A stretch of DNA of 64,000 nt. Source: Liolophura sinensis. Its lineage: Eukaryota; Mollusca; Polyplacophora; Chitonida; Chitonidae. The stretch lies in contig NC_088303.1 of assembly GCF_032854445.1 (NCBI RefSeq), positions 33,487,501-33,551,500 on the forward strand, in the 5' to 3' direction. Made by a program: the position numbers and the translations under genes. Positions 14,001 to 24,744 of this stretch are shown one piece after another. Positions within the stretch are counted from its first letter, which is position 1. The number at the start of each line of letters is the position of its first letter. A model generated the notes under the pieces. That model ran no database searches, was not told the origin of the DNA, and saw nothing but the letters and a program-made list of their open reading frames with translations.

Positions 14001-17000
14001 GTGATGAATGCATCAAGAGGGATTGTCAGTACTACTTCTCCCTGGACTCAACTGTTCAGATCACCAACACAGAAATACTGGAAGTTTTGATTGAACAGAA
14101 CAGGTGGGTAATCACTCAGGTCACAAACACAGAGACACTGAAGTTTTGATTGAACAGAACAGGTGGGTAATCACTCAGTTCACAAACACAGAGACACTGA
14201 AGTTTGATTGACCAGAACAGGTAGGTAATCACTCAGGTCACAAATACTGAAGTTTGATTGAACAGAACAGGTAGGTAATCACTCAGGTCACAAACACAGA
14301 GACATTGAAGTTTGATTGACCAGAACAGGTAGGTAATCACTCAGGTCACAAATACTGAAGTTTTGATTGAACAGAACAGGTGGGTAATCACTCAGGTCAC
14401 AAACATATAAACAGGAAGAATAACTGTAGCCATTGATTCAGTCCTAATTATTCTTCTCTTTTTATCAAGTGTCCAAGACAAAATCATTTCTTGAGATGAG
14501 ATGTGCAAGGGGAAGTAACCAATCAACCAAAACCCACCTAGATTTGTCTCCCCTCCCATTATTCCTGAGTGAATGATTTGAGCCTTATGCGATGTATTTG
14601 TAATATGATCTTCATCATTCGTGACACAGTTTGGACAACGAATAAGGAATGACCTGATGTTCAGAAGGTTTTGTTTAGATAACTTTGACTCACTGCACTC
14701 ATATCTGAACCTGTAGGATTGCTTAAGACTACTCTCACTGTAACCAGAGGCACTGATGCAGTGTTTGATATTTTCTTGCTAGAACTGTCATTGCCCCGAT
14801 GATGGTGCGTCCCTTCAGGCTGTGGTCAAACTTCTGGGGCGCTCTGGACCCTGAAGGATGGTATTCTCGCTCAGAGGACTATGTGGATCTGGTGGAATTT
14901 AAGAAAAAGTGAGTACTTTGTGTATGCGTCTGTGTACATCACGGTTGCCACAGCTGTGATAAAACCTTAAATGTCTTGAATAAGATTTGTGATGAAAAAG
15001 TTATCAGTTTTGAAAATGTTTGAGAAATTCAAGAAAATTTCATGAAGTTTCATTTCCCTGAGATTCTTTTTGTGTTTACGTATGTATTCATGATAGTAGC
15101 TAGCTAGTTAGACATGTTATGTCATTTGTGGATGTATGTTTCCGTAGCATCCTGGTTTGATGGGGAAACATCTCACCTGAATCATTGCAATGGTGCAGTG
15201 CTGGTGTTCAGATTTTGTCATTTTGTATTGTAAAGTTCATAAATTCATGTCAGATATACTTCATGAAAACTCATGAAGGTTTTTTTTAGAAATATCTGTG
15301 GTAACGTCTTCACAGTCTGCTATTTTGTGACTGTGTAAGTATAGGGCTGTTCTAAGACGGGAAATTTTCAAGATCTGGTGTGGTGGTACATGAAGTTTGC
15401 TGGAAAGCATTAACATATATCAGACACGATAGACACGCATAGCAGGAAGATTATTTCCATCCCCTAAAACCCTCCCTAAAACATTTAATGTGGGTAATAT
15501 GCAGTTAAATAAGAAAAACTCCAGTCAGGTAAACATTTTCCCACTCACATAAAGTAGCGTTGGAAGATCACAGCAAAGTTATTCTAAGTAGCGCGAGCCT
15601 TGCAACGTCATACACACCGGCTAAAACTATTGGCTCTAGACAAAAGGGGTACTAGTCTATATAGTCACTGATTTCAGTTTGAATGTGTATCAAATGATAC
15701 AAATGCAAATGCAGCAGTTGAAAGTAATCTGTAAAATGTCATGACTGGTGAAACATTTGTTGGTACCGATCTGTTTGTAATCTTCGACAGTGACGCATTT
15801 CTCACAGTGAAATAAACACTGCTGTCAAGTGTTGTTTACATATCGTCTGCAGCACACTGGTTAGTACATATACATTATTCAGTGTTTTCTGGGAATGAAA
15901 TACAATGTTGCAAATCGTCCACCATATACTAATTATAAATTCTAAAGCCTTTCTGTGATGTCATGACATCACAATAGCTTTTCTCGAGGATGGAATGGAA
16001 TGGAATTAACAATGTCGCGAGATATTTATCCATTGATGTTTATCAGTGAAAATTCGTCTGTTCTATTTACATCATCAGACAAGCGTTTTGCACACTTATA
16101 TGTAATATGAAAATGGTTGAGGGTTGTAGAATTTGTGACTTTATATCAGGAAAGATAGTTCACTTGAGTCCATGAAGAAAATGAGGAAAAATTTTTTGTT
16201 ATGTTGGAACTGGAATAAGGTATCCAATAATTTCTAAATGTTGCTGTTTGATAATTTTTTTATCATCAGAATTTGTCTGAAGTTATTAGCAAACTAATGT
16301 CAACATGCACCATTATCTTTTTCTCCCTGTCTTACCTACAGAGGACTATGGAACGTTCCACATGTGACACAGATATATTTGATTCATGGTCACATGGTAC
16401 AGAAGATCAAAGGGGCATTCATTAATGGGAACCTGGATGCAGATATGGCCTTCACAAAGACAATTAGGGATATGGTAAGAAATCGAAACTGTATTACACT
16501 TATGGCTGATTATAAATCAAAATGTTTGTCGTCGTTTTCTTGCTGAATCGATATGTAATGTATTTTATAGCATACTGAAAGTCGTAAATCATCAAAGCTG
16601 TACGGTTTTATTATTTTGTTCTGTCCCTTAAAAGTGTAAGGTTTCACAATGATTTAGTAATTCACATGCATTGTTAAATGTTGATTTCATTGATCACTTT
16701 GTTTCATTTACAGGGTAACTTCATGACCTTGACTAACCTTGAACATTATGGGCATCTAGTCAACAATGATTATTTTGACACCAGTCATGTGCATAATGAG
16801 ATGTGGCAGATTTTTGACAATCCATTTGTAAGTGTACATGTACTTGATCCATGGACATATGACATTAGCTTCTTATAAATAAATAAAGAGTATATAAAAT
16901 CATTTTTCTTCCAAAATTAATGTTTATTAACTATGCACACAGACAATGTTTGAGAGAACCATTTGACTGACATGTCATGCTGTATGGCAGCGCCATCTGA

Positions 17001-20000
17001 GTTTGTAGGTTGCAGGAAGTAGTTTTTCAAAACATTAAAATTAATCAGACAATTCAGCAGACAATCAACTTTTCAGTAAAACTGAAATCAATTATAATTC
17101 CGATTAGCAGATTATTTTATCTAGATTTAAGGCAGTGTGAAAGTTTGTGTTTGACAAGGGAGACAACACTGAGAAATCCAAAAATGGAATTAAAAAAAAA
17201 ACTGAATAACAACTTTTTTTTATTTTGACAGACATTGATCATGATATTTTCTTGATTTTCTTGCTTTTCAAGTTTTTTCTTTCATCTAAATTATGTCTTC
17301 ATCAGCAAAAATTGCAGAGACATTCCATGTTTCCCTCTTATTAGATGATTTGTAAGTTTTATTTTTATCTCTATACCCTACTTTGACATTGGGAAAAAGA
17401 TTCATTTTGTCTTTAAAACAACCATTTGAAGAGGTGTAGCCTGAGCCTCATATGATTTAAATCCTTGAAATGCAAATTGAATTTTAAAATTTTAAAAAGA
17501 GATGTCATTGGAAACATGATAAAACTAGAATGTAGCAAAGACCAAAAATTTATGTGTTGCGATTTTACTTTGATATGTTATATTTTGATGGATTGTACAG
17601 GACTGGGAGCTGCGATATCTCCACGAGAACTACACCCAAGCTCTGGACCCTAACACAACCCTTCTGCAGCCCTGCCCTGACGTGTACTGGTTCCCCATCT
17701 TCACACCCGCCTTCACCTTGGCACTCATAGATGAAATGGAAAACTTAGGAACATGGTCGAATGGCCAAAATAGCGTAAGTTAAAAGGCCCAGACCGCCTG
17801 TGAATATAGTATATATCACCAGATAGGTCATTTGTTTAGCAAATTTCAGATATAGTTTTCCTTTTTTTGTTAACAGGGTATAAACTTCAAAGAACAAAAA
17901 ACATATTTGAAATCAGAATAACATGGCCTTTTGAATGATGCTTACATGTAGGTTGTCTTCACTTGTAAATAGTGCCAATGCATTCGCTGTGAGTTCAAGT
18001 CCAGCTCAGACTGGCTCCTTCTCCGGCCGTACATGGAAAGGTCTGTCAGCAGTCTGCGAATGGTCGTCGGTTGCCCCTGGGCTTGGCCTGGTTTCCACCC
18101 ACCATAGATGGCGTCGTATAAGTGAAACATTCTTGAGTATGGTGTAAAACGCCAATCAGATAAATAAATAAATAAATTTTAAATAGTTGATGTTTTTTTT
18201 TTTAACCATATTGCCTTCTACAGACAAATACAGGTGTTAATCCAGTCATTCATTGGCAGTTTGTAAGTATGGGTTTGTAGTTCTCATCAGCTGAGCACAT
18301 TATAAAGGCCGAGTGCAAGGTTTTGGTATAATTTTTAGCACTGCTGTTATTCCTCCGTCCACCTATGAAAGTGGCTGGTTGTATAAGTGAAATATTATTG
18401 AGTACAGTGTTAACCCTAGTTAGAAAGCTACGTCTAAATACATTATATTTACTTGCACATTTGTTCAGTGTCCTGTGACTCCATTATGAAAATAATAAAA
18501 ATGGATACCCTCTGTCCACCTGTTAGCACGTATGTGTCTGTCCATACTTTGCTCATCTGTCTCAATCTGTCCCATTGTTCACATCACAGTGTCCATGGAC
18601 TGTTGCTTTCTCTGATCATCTGTAAGTATATCTCCATGAGTCTTCTTTTCTTGTTGGTTTTCAGAACAGTGATTGAATAATGTGTCTAAAGTTTTCCTCA
18701 TGTCATACTGCTTTTTGTGTTTTTGACCAATGAGTTTCCGTCTCTTTGAGCTCAAATCAAGATGTTTGTTTGTAACAGGATCCCCGATTGGCTGGAGGCT
18801 ATGAAAATGTGCCCACGATTGACATCCACATGAATCAGATAGGCTATGAGAGGGAATGGTTGTACATCATACAGAAATATGTCTCCCCAATCCAACAGAA
18901 AGCTTTTACAGGCTACTTCCACGATGTAAGTCTCATTTAAATTTCTCATCATTTTCTTTGATCAAAATGACTAATTAATTGTCTAGATTGTCTCTGGATA
19001 TATTCAATTTAACATAACTTTTGCATTGTACAAAAATGCTTTGAATCAACTCTACCCAGTTCATGTAAGTCACATCATGTGAGACTTTCCATACCTCTCT
19101 GTGGGTAAGACAAACAGAAAACGATGATTGTACAGGTTTGTTGTATACAGAAACGATAATTGTACGGGTATGTTGTATACAGAAAACGATAATTGTACGG
19201 GTATGTTGTATACAAAAAACGATAATTGTACAGATATGTTGTATACAAAAAACGATAATTGGACAGGTATATTGTATACAGAAACGATAATTGTACAGAT
19301 ATGTTGTATACAGAAAACGATAATTGTACAGGTATGTTGTATACAGAAAACGACAATTGTACAGGTATGTTGTATACAGAAACGATAGTTGTACAGGGTA
19401 TGTTGTATACAGGAAGTGATAATTGTACAGGGTATGTTGTATACAGAAACGATAGTTGTACAGGATATGTTGTATACAGGAAGTGATAATTGTACAGGGT
19501 ATGTTGTATACATGTATGTGGAGTAACGGTCAGATTATACCCATGTTCAAAACAATCTTGATATTTCCTGGTTGAGCACTCATCATTTTAAGCTTATGCT
19601 TGTTTCCTCTGCGGTCATGCATGGGAAGGTCTGTCAGCAACCTGCAGATGGTCAGGTATTCATGTATTCACCTCCTCAGCGTTTAGCCTAGTACTGTAAA
19701 TGATATAAAATTTCCTGACCGGCCCCGGTACCACAGTTGGTAGAGCTTCGGGAGTGGTAGATCCAGGGTCAATCCTGGATCGAGTCACACCTAAGACCTT
19801 AAAAGAGGAAGTTGTAACTTCCTCGCTTGGCGTTCAGCATGAAGAGGATAGTGCAGTGACTGGTTGACCCGTATGGTCAGCTCGGGCAGGGCGGCTTACT
19901 TGCCTTCGGTAAGGCGTCTCAGTGAAGGAGCACTAGATTAGAGAGTGGTGGAAGTCCGTCCTGCAACAAGGAGGTACATTACATGCACTCTAAGGATTCC

Positions 20001-22287
20001 TTTGTCGTCATATGACTGAAAAATTGTTAAGTACGACATTAAACCCCAAGCACTCACTCACTAAAAGTTCCTGCTTGACTAAAAACTAGCACGTTTTACT
20101 TGATTTGAAGAATTCTGTTGGTCATAGATAGGTGTTTTCATGTTGGTTTGGATGATATCTGCTGGCAAAATGCAGATTTCAGCAATAAAAGTAAGATATT
20201 ATGACATATACATTCCTCCAAATGTGCTATTTTTTGCACCCATATTTTAATTCATTTACCATATGTCATGATTGAGTGGGGCATGTTGTCTGGCGTTTTT
20301 TCATGTTCTTACAGTGAAACCACACAAGAAACATTTTGGTACTATGACTACCTGATACGTGCTGATATTGTCATGATGTATAGCACAGAAAAATGAAGAA
20401 GAGCTATATTATTTAGTTTAATTTTCACTTTAGTATTATAGTACATGTACACATAAGTATAAAAAGGTGAATGTAAAGCAAAAGTCAGGATTAAAATCGT
20501 CTTTCATTCAGTTCATTTTTGTAGAGATCTGATCAGTTCATTTAATCAGATTATTTATCATTACTTCATGCTGGCTTCCTCTCCGGAAGCACGTAGGAAG
20601 ATCTTTAAGCAACCTGCGGATGACCGTGGGTTTCCCCCAGGCTTTGCTTGGTTTCCTCCTGCCGCAATGCTGGCCATCATTGCATAAGTGAAATATTCTT
20701 GAGTACTGCATAAAACACCAATCAAATAAAGGAATAAATATTTATCTGTACATGTAAATCTCTGTAGTGTTTTGTAATTCTGACAGTTTCATGCACAGTA
20801 TAGATTACCCCTAACCCATGACAACTTTTCATGGTTTCCATGGTGATGGGGTGGTCTATGCTGTTCCAGGGGTCAATATTTTTGCGCAGCAGACGGAAAT
20901 TGACATATTTTCAGTTGTATCCTCAGCCTCCTACGTCTATAATGAACTTCGTGGTGCGATACAAACCGGATGAGCAGCCCAGCCTGAGACCGCATCATGA
21001 CTCGTCCACCTACACCATCAACCTGGCCCTCAACAGACCTGGCATTGATTACCAGGTAAGAACAAAATAAGATAGGTGATCTGCTGAAGAGGCTTTACCA
21101 AAGATTTTTGACAGAAAAAAGATAGAATTGCTAATAAATTCAAAATAATTCAAATAATTTGCCAAGGATAGGTCTAGTTATTGTCTTTCAGAAAATATCA
21201 AACTCGCATTATTACTATTGTGCTATTTATATTGACAATGTGATTCTAAAGTGATTATTTTTGTTTATAAATCATAACACATGTACATACGAGGGTGGTA
21301 TTTTGTGAAGGTACATATTTAGGCTATAACATACCGATAGTAGCCAAAATTTGATTGCATTTGCACATATTGATTTTTTGGCTAAAATTCTGCGGCTTTG
21401 GGTTAGCCAACTATCTGTTCACCTGTCCAACTGTCCAAGTGGACAGATGGAACAGAAAATAAGCACTATTTGGATTTCCTGTTTTTAGCACTTAGGCGAG
21501 ATATGTGCAGAGAAAAATGAAAGTTTGAACCCCCAGCTCAAACACCGTATCCTCCAAAGGGCTGTTTGGACACCCACTTTCACATTTCTGGCAGAACACC
21601 TGCCTCCATGTGTGACCAAACATATCCAGGGGTGTTCCATTAGTCTGCCGGTAGTTTGACTACACTGAGCCTGTGGTGTGCTAGTGGACTGGTTGTAGAA
21701 GACTACAATTATTTATGTACATACAGTTGACCATTCACGATGACTGTATGCCCTCATCAAGTGAAGGTTTGTGGAATGGTGTTGACTGGTGGTAGAAGAC
21801 TATCAGTATGTTACTATACACATATGTGAATGTACATTTGACCAGTAAAGCTACTCACGTACCACTGCAGGTGAAGGCCTCTGGTGTGGTAGAAGCAAGC
21901 TAGTGGTGTAAGCCTGGAGCATAACACTGATAAACTTCAGCCTGTTTTTTTTTCTCTAGCCCACTGCAGTATGTTCACAAATTCAATTGTGAGAAAAAAA
22001 CATTCTGTTTTAATTCAGTTTTTTGTTGTTGTTTTCTTATTCATTTAACTGCATTTCCTTGAATGAATCAAAGTAATGCTTTTTATCATGTATACTGTAT
22101 ACTCTATCTGCGCTTTTTAATCTTTCTCTAGGGAGGTGGGTGTCGGTTCATTCGTTACAACTGTAGCGTCACGGCTTTGAGACAAGGCTGGATGCTGATG
22201 CATCCTGGGAGGTTGACCCACTATCACGAGGGATTGAAAACGACAGCCGGCACTAGATACATCATGATTTCTTTTGTTGACCCTTAA
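4941..22287 (+). CDS. PLOD: Procollagen-lysine 2-oxoglutarate 5-dioxygenase (lysyl hydroxylase), 3' part, 14 exons
   Basis: The encoded protein hydroxylates lysines of collagen in the endoplasmic reticulum, using Fe(II), 2-oxoglutarate and ascorbate; LH3-type members also glycosylate hydroxylysine. Joined exons: 4941-5053, 5929-5992, 8212-8309, 9739-9840, 10407-10538, 11835-11956, 14002-14103, 14783-14908, 16342-16474, 16714-16827, 17601-17774, 18779-18925, 20927-21055, 22132-22287. They give about 570 in-frame codons ending in SFVDP-stop, as in vertebrate PLODs. About 170 N-terminal residues lie upstream of the window, judged from the roughly 738-residue human LH3. Visible landmarks are an acidic RDDDQLYYT stretch of the glycosyltransferase region, VVHGNGP, the Fe site PHHD (H-x-D) with the later His in RLTHYHEGL, and the 2-oxoglutarate Arg in GTRYIMISF. 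An exon preceding 4941 must end in phase 1 and was not found. PLOD1, 2 and 3 cannot be told apart here; invertebrates usually have one gene. Confidence 0.96.
5929..5992 (+). CDS. PLOD: PLOD exon b
   Basis: Short 64-bp exon encoding [21 protein letters not shown], which aligns with the family segment ending [10 protein letters not shown]. Acceptor 'tttttttcag', donor 'gtgagt', phase 1 at the end. Confidence 0.93.
6101..6351 (+). mobile_element. Family 1 SINE, diverged
   Basis: Recognisable head (ggggccctccgtggtcatcc), body and tail (acggcataaaacaccaatta, then ATAAATAAATAAAT) in the intron after PLOD exon b. It carries several internal changes. Confidence 0.8.
7677..8020 (-). mobile_element. 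Family 1 SINE interrupted by about 120 bp
   Basis: Tail-end text (tttgattggtgttttacgct) starts near 7677, and the head side (agctggacttgaactcacaa) reaches about 8020. Between about 7776 and 7895 lies unrelated sequence, so the copy was split by an insertion or rearrangement. Intronic in PLOD. Confidence 0.75.
8212..8309 (+). CDS. PLOD: PLOD exon c
   Basis: Encodes [18 protein letters not shown]...[12 protein letters not shown], carrying the conserved PIVVHGNGP motif. Acceptor after a long T tract, donor 'gtaatg', ends in phase 0. Confidence 0.95.
8857..9443. mobile_element. Large foldback (MITE-like) element, about 590 bp
   Basis: The two halves are imperfect reverse complements. The left edge reads 'aaaggtggagaaaacataaa' and the right edge 'catt..cttatgttttgtgctccttt'. 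The inner arms at 8994-9065 (tggtgggtatttgggaccaa) and 9238-9310 (ttggtcccaaatacctacca) also pair. There is no ORF for a transposase. It shares sequence with the element at 1966-2610. It lies in a PLOD intron, so the transcript could form a long hairpin. Confidence 0.65.
9739..9840 (+). CDS. PLOD: PLOD exon d
   Basis: Encodes [20 protein letters not shown], then [14 protein letters not shown]. It matches the family segment around 'GWTPEGGC..C' and keeps both cysteines. Phase 0 at both ends. Confidence 0.94.
10407..10538 (+). CDS. PLOD: PLOD exon e
   Basis: Encodes 44 residues with [20 protein letters not shown] and IDIIIHNA, matching the family's central accessory domain (F.EQPTPF...LDYP.....LF.HN). 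Acceptor 'gctgcag', donor 'gtaagt'. Confidence 0.95.
10580..10885 (+). mobile_element. Third SINE-like element
   Basis: A tRNA-like head with a B-box-like 'aggttcaaccctgg' near 10620 and a 3' end 'aatatggcgctgaacaacaa' followed by an A-rich tail. The end resembles other mollusc SINEs but differs from family 1. Intronic in PLOD. Confidence 0.55.
11835..11956 (+). CDS. PLOD: PLOD exon f
   Basis: Encodes [20 protein letters not shown], then [20 protein letters not shown]. It is less conserved but in frame with its neighbours. The donor 'ctgtgagt' splits a Leu codon (phase 2). Confidence 0.9.
13290..13770. repeat. 24-bp minisatellite, about 20 copies, open in several frames
   Basis: Units of the form 'ttggtacatgaatttcgaag'+'cctg' repeat every 24 bp. 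Because 24 is a multiple of three, long open frames appear on both strands (for example repeated MNFEACWY on plus, and GFEIHVPT and ASKFMYQ on minus). It lies in the intron between PLOD exons f and g and has no homology to PLOD, so these frames are taken as repeat artefacts. Confidence 0.9.
14002..14103 (+). CDS. PLOD: PLOD exon g
   Basis: Encodes [20 protein letters not shown], then [13 protein letters not shown], matching the family motif C...CEYYFSLDAD..LTN...L..LIEENR. The donor is the first of six near-identical copies (see the following repeat). Confidence 0.95.
14060..14405 (+). repeat. Tandem duplication of the exon g end plus splice donor
   Basis: The last roughly 40 bp of PLOD exon g and its donor (gaacag|gtgggtaatcactcag) are repeated downstream in units of 50-59 bp. 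Donor-like gt sites follow 'gaacag' at 14104, 14163, 14221, 14271, 14329 and 14380. Read-through from the first copy meets an in-frame TGA around 14147, so only the first donor keeps the PLOD frame. Confidence 0.9.
14783..14908 (+). CDS. PLOD: PLOD exon h
   Basis: Encodes [20 protein letters not shown], then [20 protein letters not shown]. It is very close to the family's KVIAPML...[24 protein letters not shown]. Acceptor 'cttgctag', donor 'gtgagt', phase 2. Confidence 0.97.
16342..16474 (+). CDS. PLOD: PLOD exon i
   Basis: Encodes [20 protein letters not shown] ... [14 protein letters not shown], matching GVWNVPYISQAYVI...D.DMAFCKS.RDKG of the family. Phase 0 at the end. Confidence 0.96.
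16714..16827 (+). CDS. PLOD: PLOD exon j
   Basis: Encodes [20 protein letters not shown], then [18 protein letters not shown], matching the family's F.H..N...FG.LL....Y.T.HLHPDLWQIFDNP. Confidence 0.96.
17601..17774 (+). CDS. PLOD: PLOD exon k
   Basis: 58 codons with [15 protein letters not shown] and [13 protein letters not shown]...[12 protein letters not shown], the junction of the accessory and dioxygenase domains in the family. Ends phase 0 after NGQNS; joining directly to 18779 restores the family's length (WSGGRHEDSRLAGG in human LH3). Confidence 0.97.
17960..18178 (+). mobile_element. Family 1 SINE, 5'-truncated
   Basis: Starts inside the tRNA-like head (gcattcgctgtgagttcaag) and runs through the body to the TAAATAAATAAAT tail. 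Intronic, between PLOD exon k and the candidate cassette exon. Confidence 0.85.
18224..18262 (+). CDS. PLOD: Candidate 39-bp cassette exon of PLOD
   Basis: An open 13-codon segment ([13 protein letters not shown]) is flanked by a strong acceptor (T-rich tract, 'ttctacag') and a consensus donor (gtaagt). Both neighbouring constitutive exons meet in phase 0, so its inclusion would add 13 residues without a frameshift between NGQNS and DPRLAGG. The canonical family has no residues here, so this would be optional. No homology supports it; the evidence is splice signals, frame and size only. Confidence 0.4.
18330..18412 (+). mobile_element. Family 1 SINE 3' fragment
   Basis: Contains 'tggttgtataagtgaaatat' and 'ttgagtaca', a decayed 3' part of the SINE. 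Confidence 0.45.
18779..18925 (+). CDS. PLOD: PLOD exon l
   Basis: Encodes [20 protein letters not shown] and onward to AFTGYFHD, matching [20 protein letters not shown] of the family's dioxygenase domain. Acceptor 'tgtaacag', donor 'gtaagt', phase 0 at both ends. Confidence 0.98.
19128..19515. repeat. 33-35-bp minisatellite, about 11 copies
   Basis: Units such as 'gtatgttgtatacagaaaac' followed by 'gataattgtacagg' repeat through the intron between PLOD exons l and m. Apparent ORFs on both strands are products of the repetition. Confidence 0.88.
19596..19655 (+). mobile_element. Family 1 SINE fragment
   Basis: Short body fragment (cctctgcggtcatgcatggg; aaggtctgtcagcaacctgc). Both ends are missing. 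Confidence 0.5.
19722..20066 (+). mobile_element. SINE family 2, full length (CACTCACTCACT end)
   Basis: tRNA-like head (ggccccggtaccacagttgg; gggtcaatcctggatcgagt), conserved body (ttggttgacccg-like; gcggcttacttgccttcggt) and 3' end (gttaagtacgacattaaacc, then ccaagcactcactcact). The family is distinct from family 1; a second, shorter copy is at 24745-25052. Confidence 0.85.
20566..20735 (+). mobile_element. Family 1 SINE, 5'-truncated
   Basis: Starts in the body (catgctggcttcctctccgg) and runs to the tail (ctgcataaaacaccaatcaa). Intronic, before PLOD exon m. Confidence 0.8.
20927..21055 (+). CDS. PLOD: PLOD exon m (Fe-binding HxD)
   Basis: Encodes [20 protein letters not shown], then [20 protein letters not shown]. 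The PHHD motif supplies the first His and the Asp of the Fe(II) site of the 2-oxoglutarate dioxygenase fold. Acceptor 'tatcctcag'; an alternative upstream AG near 20870 would add an open stretch but would lengthen the loop beyond the family norm. Confidence 0.97.
22132..22287 (+). CDS. PLOD: PLOD last exon (second Fe His, 2-oxoglutarate Arg, stop)
   Basis: Encodes [20 protein letters not shown] ... [12 protein letters not shown] ... [12 protein letters not shown] and then TAA. The C-terminus matches vertebrate PLODs residue for residue in length, so the reading frame is intact. Confidence 0.98.
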   Translation, partial: GGGCRFIRYNCSVTALRQGWMLMHPGRLTHYHEGLKTTAGTRYIMISFVDP

Positions 22288-24640
22288 TTCTCATTACCTC
22301 TCTTTGTTTGATCTCTCATGTTGTATTGTAACAGGTTACTTCATCCTTAGTTGCCATGGTGACAAGGGCCTACGGTGTGTGTCTTCTAGTTATCTCCCTT
22401 TGTCTGATCTCTGTTATACTGTAACTGGTTACTTTATAGATCTGAAATTTTATGATTGAAAATGGTTGATCAGTGAGTCATGCCCATTTCAACAAGATTT
22501 ATGTGTATAAATGTAAAAAGAAGTGAATGACTGAATAGCTGTATCATTATGCTCATTATTTACAATTTGCGGAAAAACTGTTGAAAACTGTTCATGTTTG
22601 TGATTGAAGTTGAGAGCATTGAGAGCATTTTCACTCCTTAGAAAAGTACATTTATATTAAATTGTTCTGTGTTCTGTGAAAACGTGTTCCTTCAAAATAG
22701 TCCCAGATAATGTTGATTTGTGGTTGGTGTAGCTCACATCGAATATGTGTTACTTGTGTTGTAGCTTTAACTTTGTTCAAGATAGCTTAAGTGCTATCCA
22801 CTACATGTATGTTTGAAAATGTCAAAAAAATGTTTGATTTGTTTCATGTTTGATGCCAGCCATTTCTGACTCTGTATTTGCCCTTGTGCACATCTCCTCG
22901 AATCGTACTGGTCTTAGCAATATTATAACATGAAAAAGAGAATACTGATTTCATCTGTCACTTGAAATCTAATATATCATGCTGGTGCTGTTGTTGTTAG
23001 ATATAGGTTATCAGAACTTTCACAAATTGTTGATGTATGAAGTTATGTCGTAATGTTGAAGATGTTTGACCTTCCTCCCACGTTGGCTGTCCGTCTGTCT
23101 GTTCTATTTGTATTAAGATTTTATAACATCTGGATTTTTAGAGATATAATTTTGTGTATGAACTATGGTCAGTAACTGAAGAATTCTATGTTTGTTTTTA
23201 ATTCAGAATGGAATTAACGAGTTGCACATCATGGGATTCAATCTAATATGCTGACTCTGATTTAACGAGCAAAATATTAAAATGACTGGATTGTTGGATG
23301 GACTAGAATTTGTTGATGTAGGCTAAAAAATCTATCAAATTTTTGACAAGCGGAATTTTACTTTTACGTATATGTACACCCATCTAAATGCTAGTAGACA
23401 ACCTATGCAAATGATAGATAAGCCAAAGACAAAGGTTGTGGATTTTTTAAGGAAATATTGTCAACTTTGTACGAAGAGGTTTTAAATGTGTCAGAACTTT
23501 CCCATGCAATTTGTGTCACATAATGAATTACATGTTTTTTTGTGTTAAAGTTGGAAAGTACAAGTTGAAGCTCTAAATAAATTTTTAAAGTATTTACTTG
23601 TAGCATGATTTCGCTTGTCACATCATCAGATTTGTCTTCCACATGTGCTAGCATTTTAAACTAATGTTTTGATCAGTTGTTTTTGTCATATGAAAATCCA
23701 TATTATAAGAAATCTGATATTAGATTATGCAAATGTGATAGTATTTTTGTGTTCATGTCACTACATGTAATATGTGCCAATATACACAATGACAGAGTGA
23801 TTAAGTGGGCAGTTCATTGTTGTACCTTCTGCTGTAATAATTTGCTTAAAATCTAGATTGAAGAAAGATGAAGCAAATTTTTGGAAATCAAAAACAATTT
23901 TTTCAAAGTTTTCAGTGGAGAACTCTGAAAAGAATACCCTGAAGCTTCTGTGTGGAAAGGGATGTAGAATCAATTCTAATTGGCTGACCATGGAGATAGG
24001 ATATTCTGGGTTAAAGCAGAAAAACCTTTGAAACACTTGAGTGGACAGCAGGTATGCAAAAGTCAGCTTACATGTAGTTTTTGCTTGCCTTTCTCTCACA
24101 GCAACGAGTCAGAGGTGAATCTGTACATATTTCAGAAACAAAAGTTTTTTTTTAACATTTTACCCATTGGCGACATGATAATCTTGTCATTTTTTGAAGA
24201 CATTTTATCTGTTTTACGTACAGCTTCATAATAATGTTAACATTTTTACTGTGCATTTAATGATTGTCTCTTATCGATTTATACGCCCATTTTAATGGCA
24301 ATGATCCCTTGTGTTCAGTTTACCATGCATGCATCAGTGGTGTGCAGTATGGTTTACACACACTGCTGTATTTCAGAAAGGGCTGTAAGCTTTTTAACTT
24401 GCTTGTTAGTGTTTTCTAGTTATGAATTTATACGTAAATGCCCTAGAAGGGTGCCCTGAATTTACCACCGAATCTCGTTGACATTGTCAAAACCTGGTCC
24501 ACAACGTAATCAATGACTACATTTGGAGACCTGTTATGGTGCTATATTATGTATGAACTGTTCAAAATGTCACAGGTCGATGCACATACGTATATACCTG
24601 CACATTTGGCTAAATAGATTGAATAAAATACGGAAGACTA
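22288..24640 (+). other. Probable PLOD 3' UTR and downstream flank
   Basis: AT-rich non-coding sequence follows the PLOD stop. Plus-strand AATAAA hexamers occur at 23576-23581 and 24622-24627; either could direct polyadenylation. An imperfect direct repeat of about 45 bp (22298 and 22396 onwards, containing gtctgatctc-like text) follows the stop. No other gene was seen. Confidence 0.5.
23576..23581 (+). terminator. Candidate polyadenylation signal for PLOD
   Basis: AATAAA about 1.3 kb after the stop codon, followed by T-rich sequence. A second AATAAA at 24622 is an alternative. Choice between them needs transcript data. Confidence 0.35.
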
Positions 24641-24744
24641 CACCGCTTTCCACCTCTGACTATTGACGGTTTCTTTGTCGTTTTCACTTGATAGGCGTGT
24701 AATTTGCTACTGTTTAAGCATTAATACAAAATGATAAAATAAAA

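Noticed and set aside
19070-19513. 147-codon minus ORF with YNIPVQLSF-like repeats
   Set aside because: Product of the 33-35-bp minisatellite inside a PLOD intron.
20876-20926. Upstream extension of PLOD exon m from an AG near 20873
   Set aside because: It would add a basic stretch absent from the family; the AG at 20925-20926 restores close to the expected loop length.
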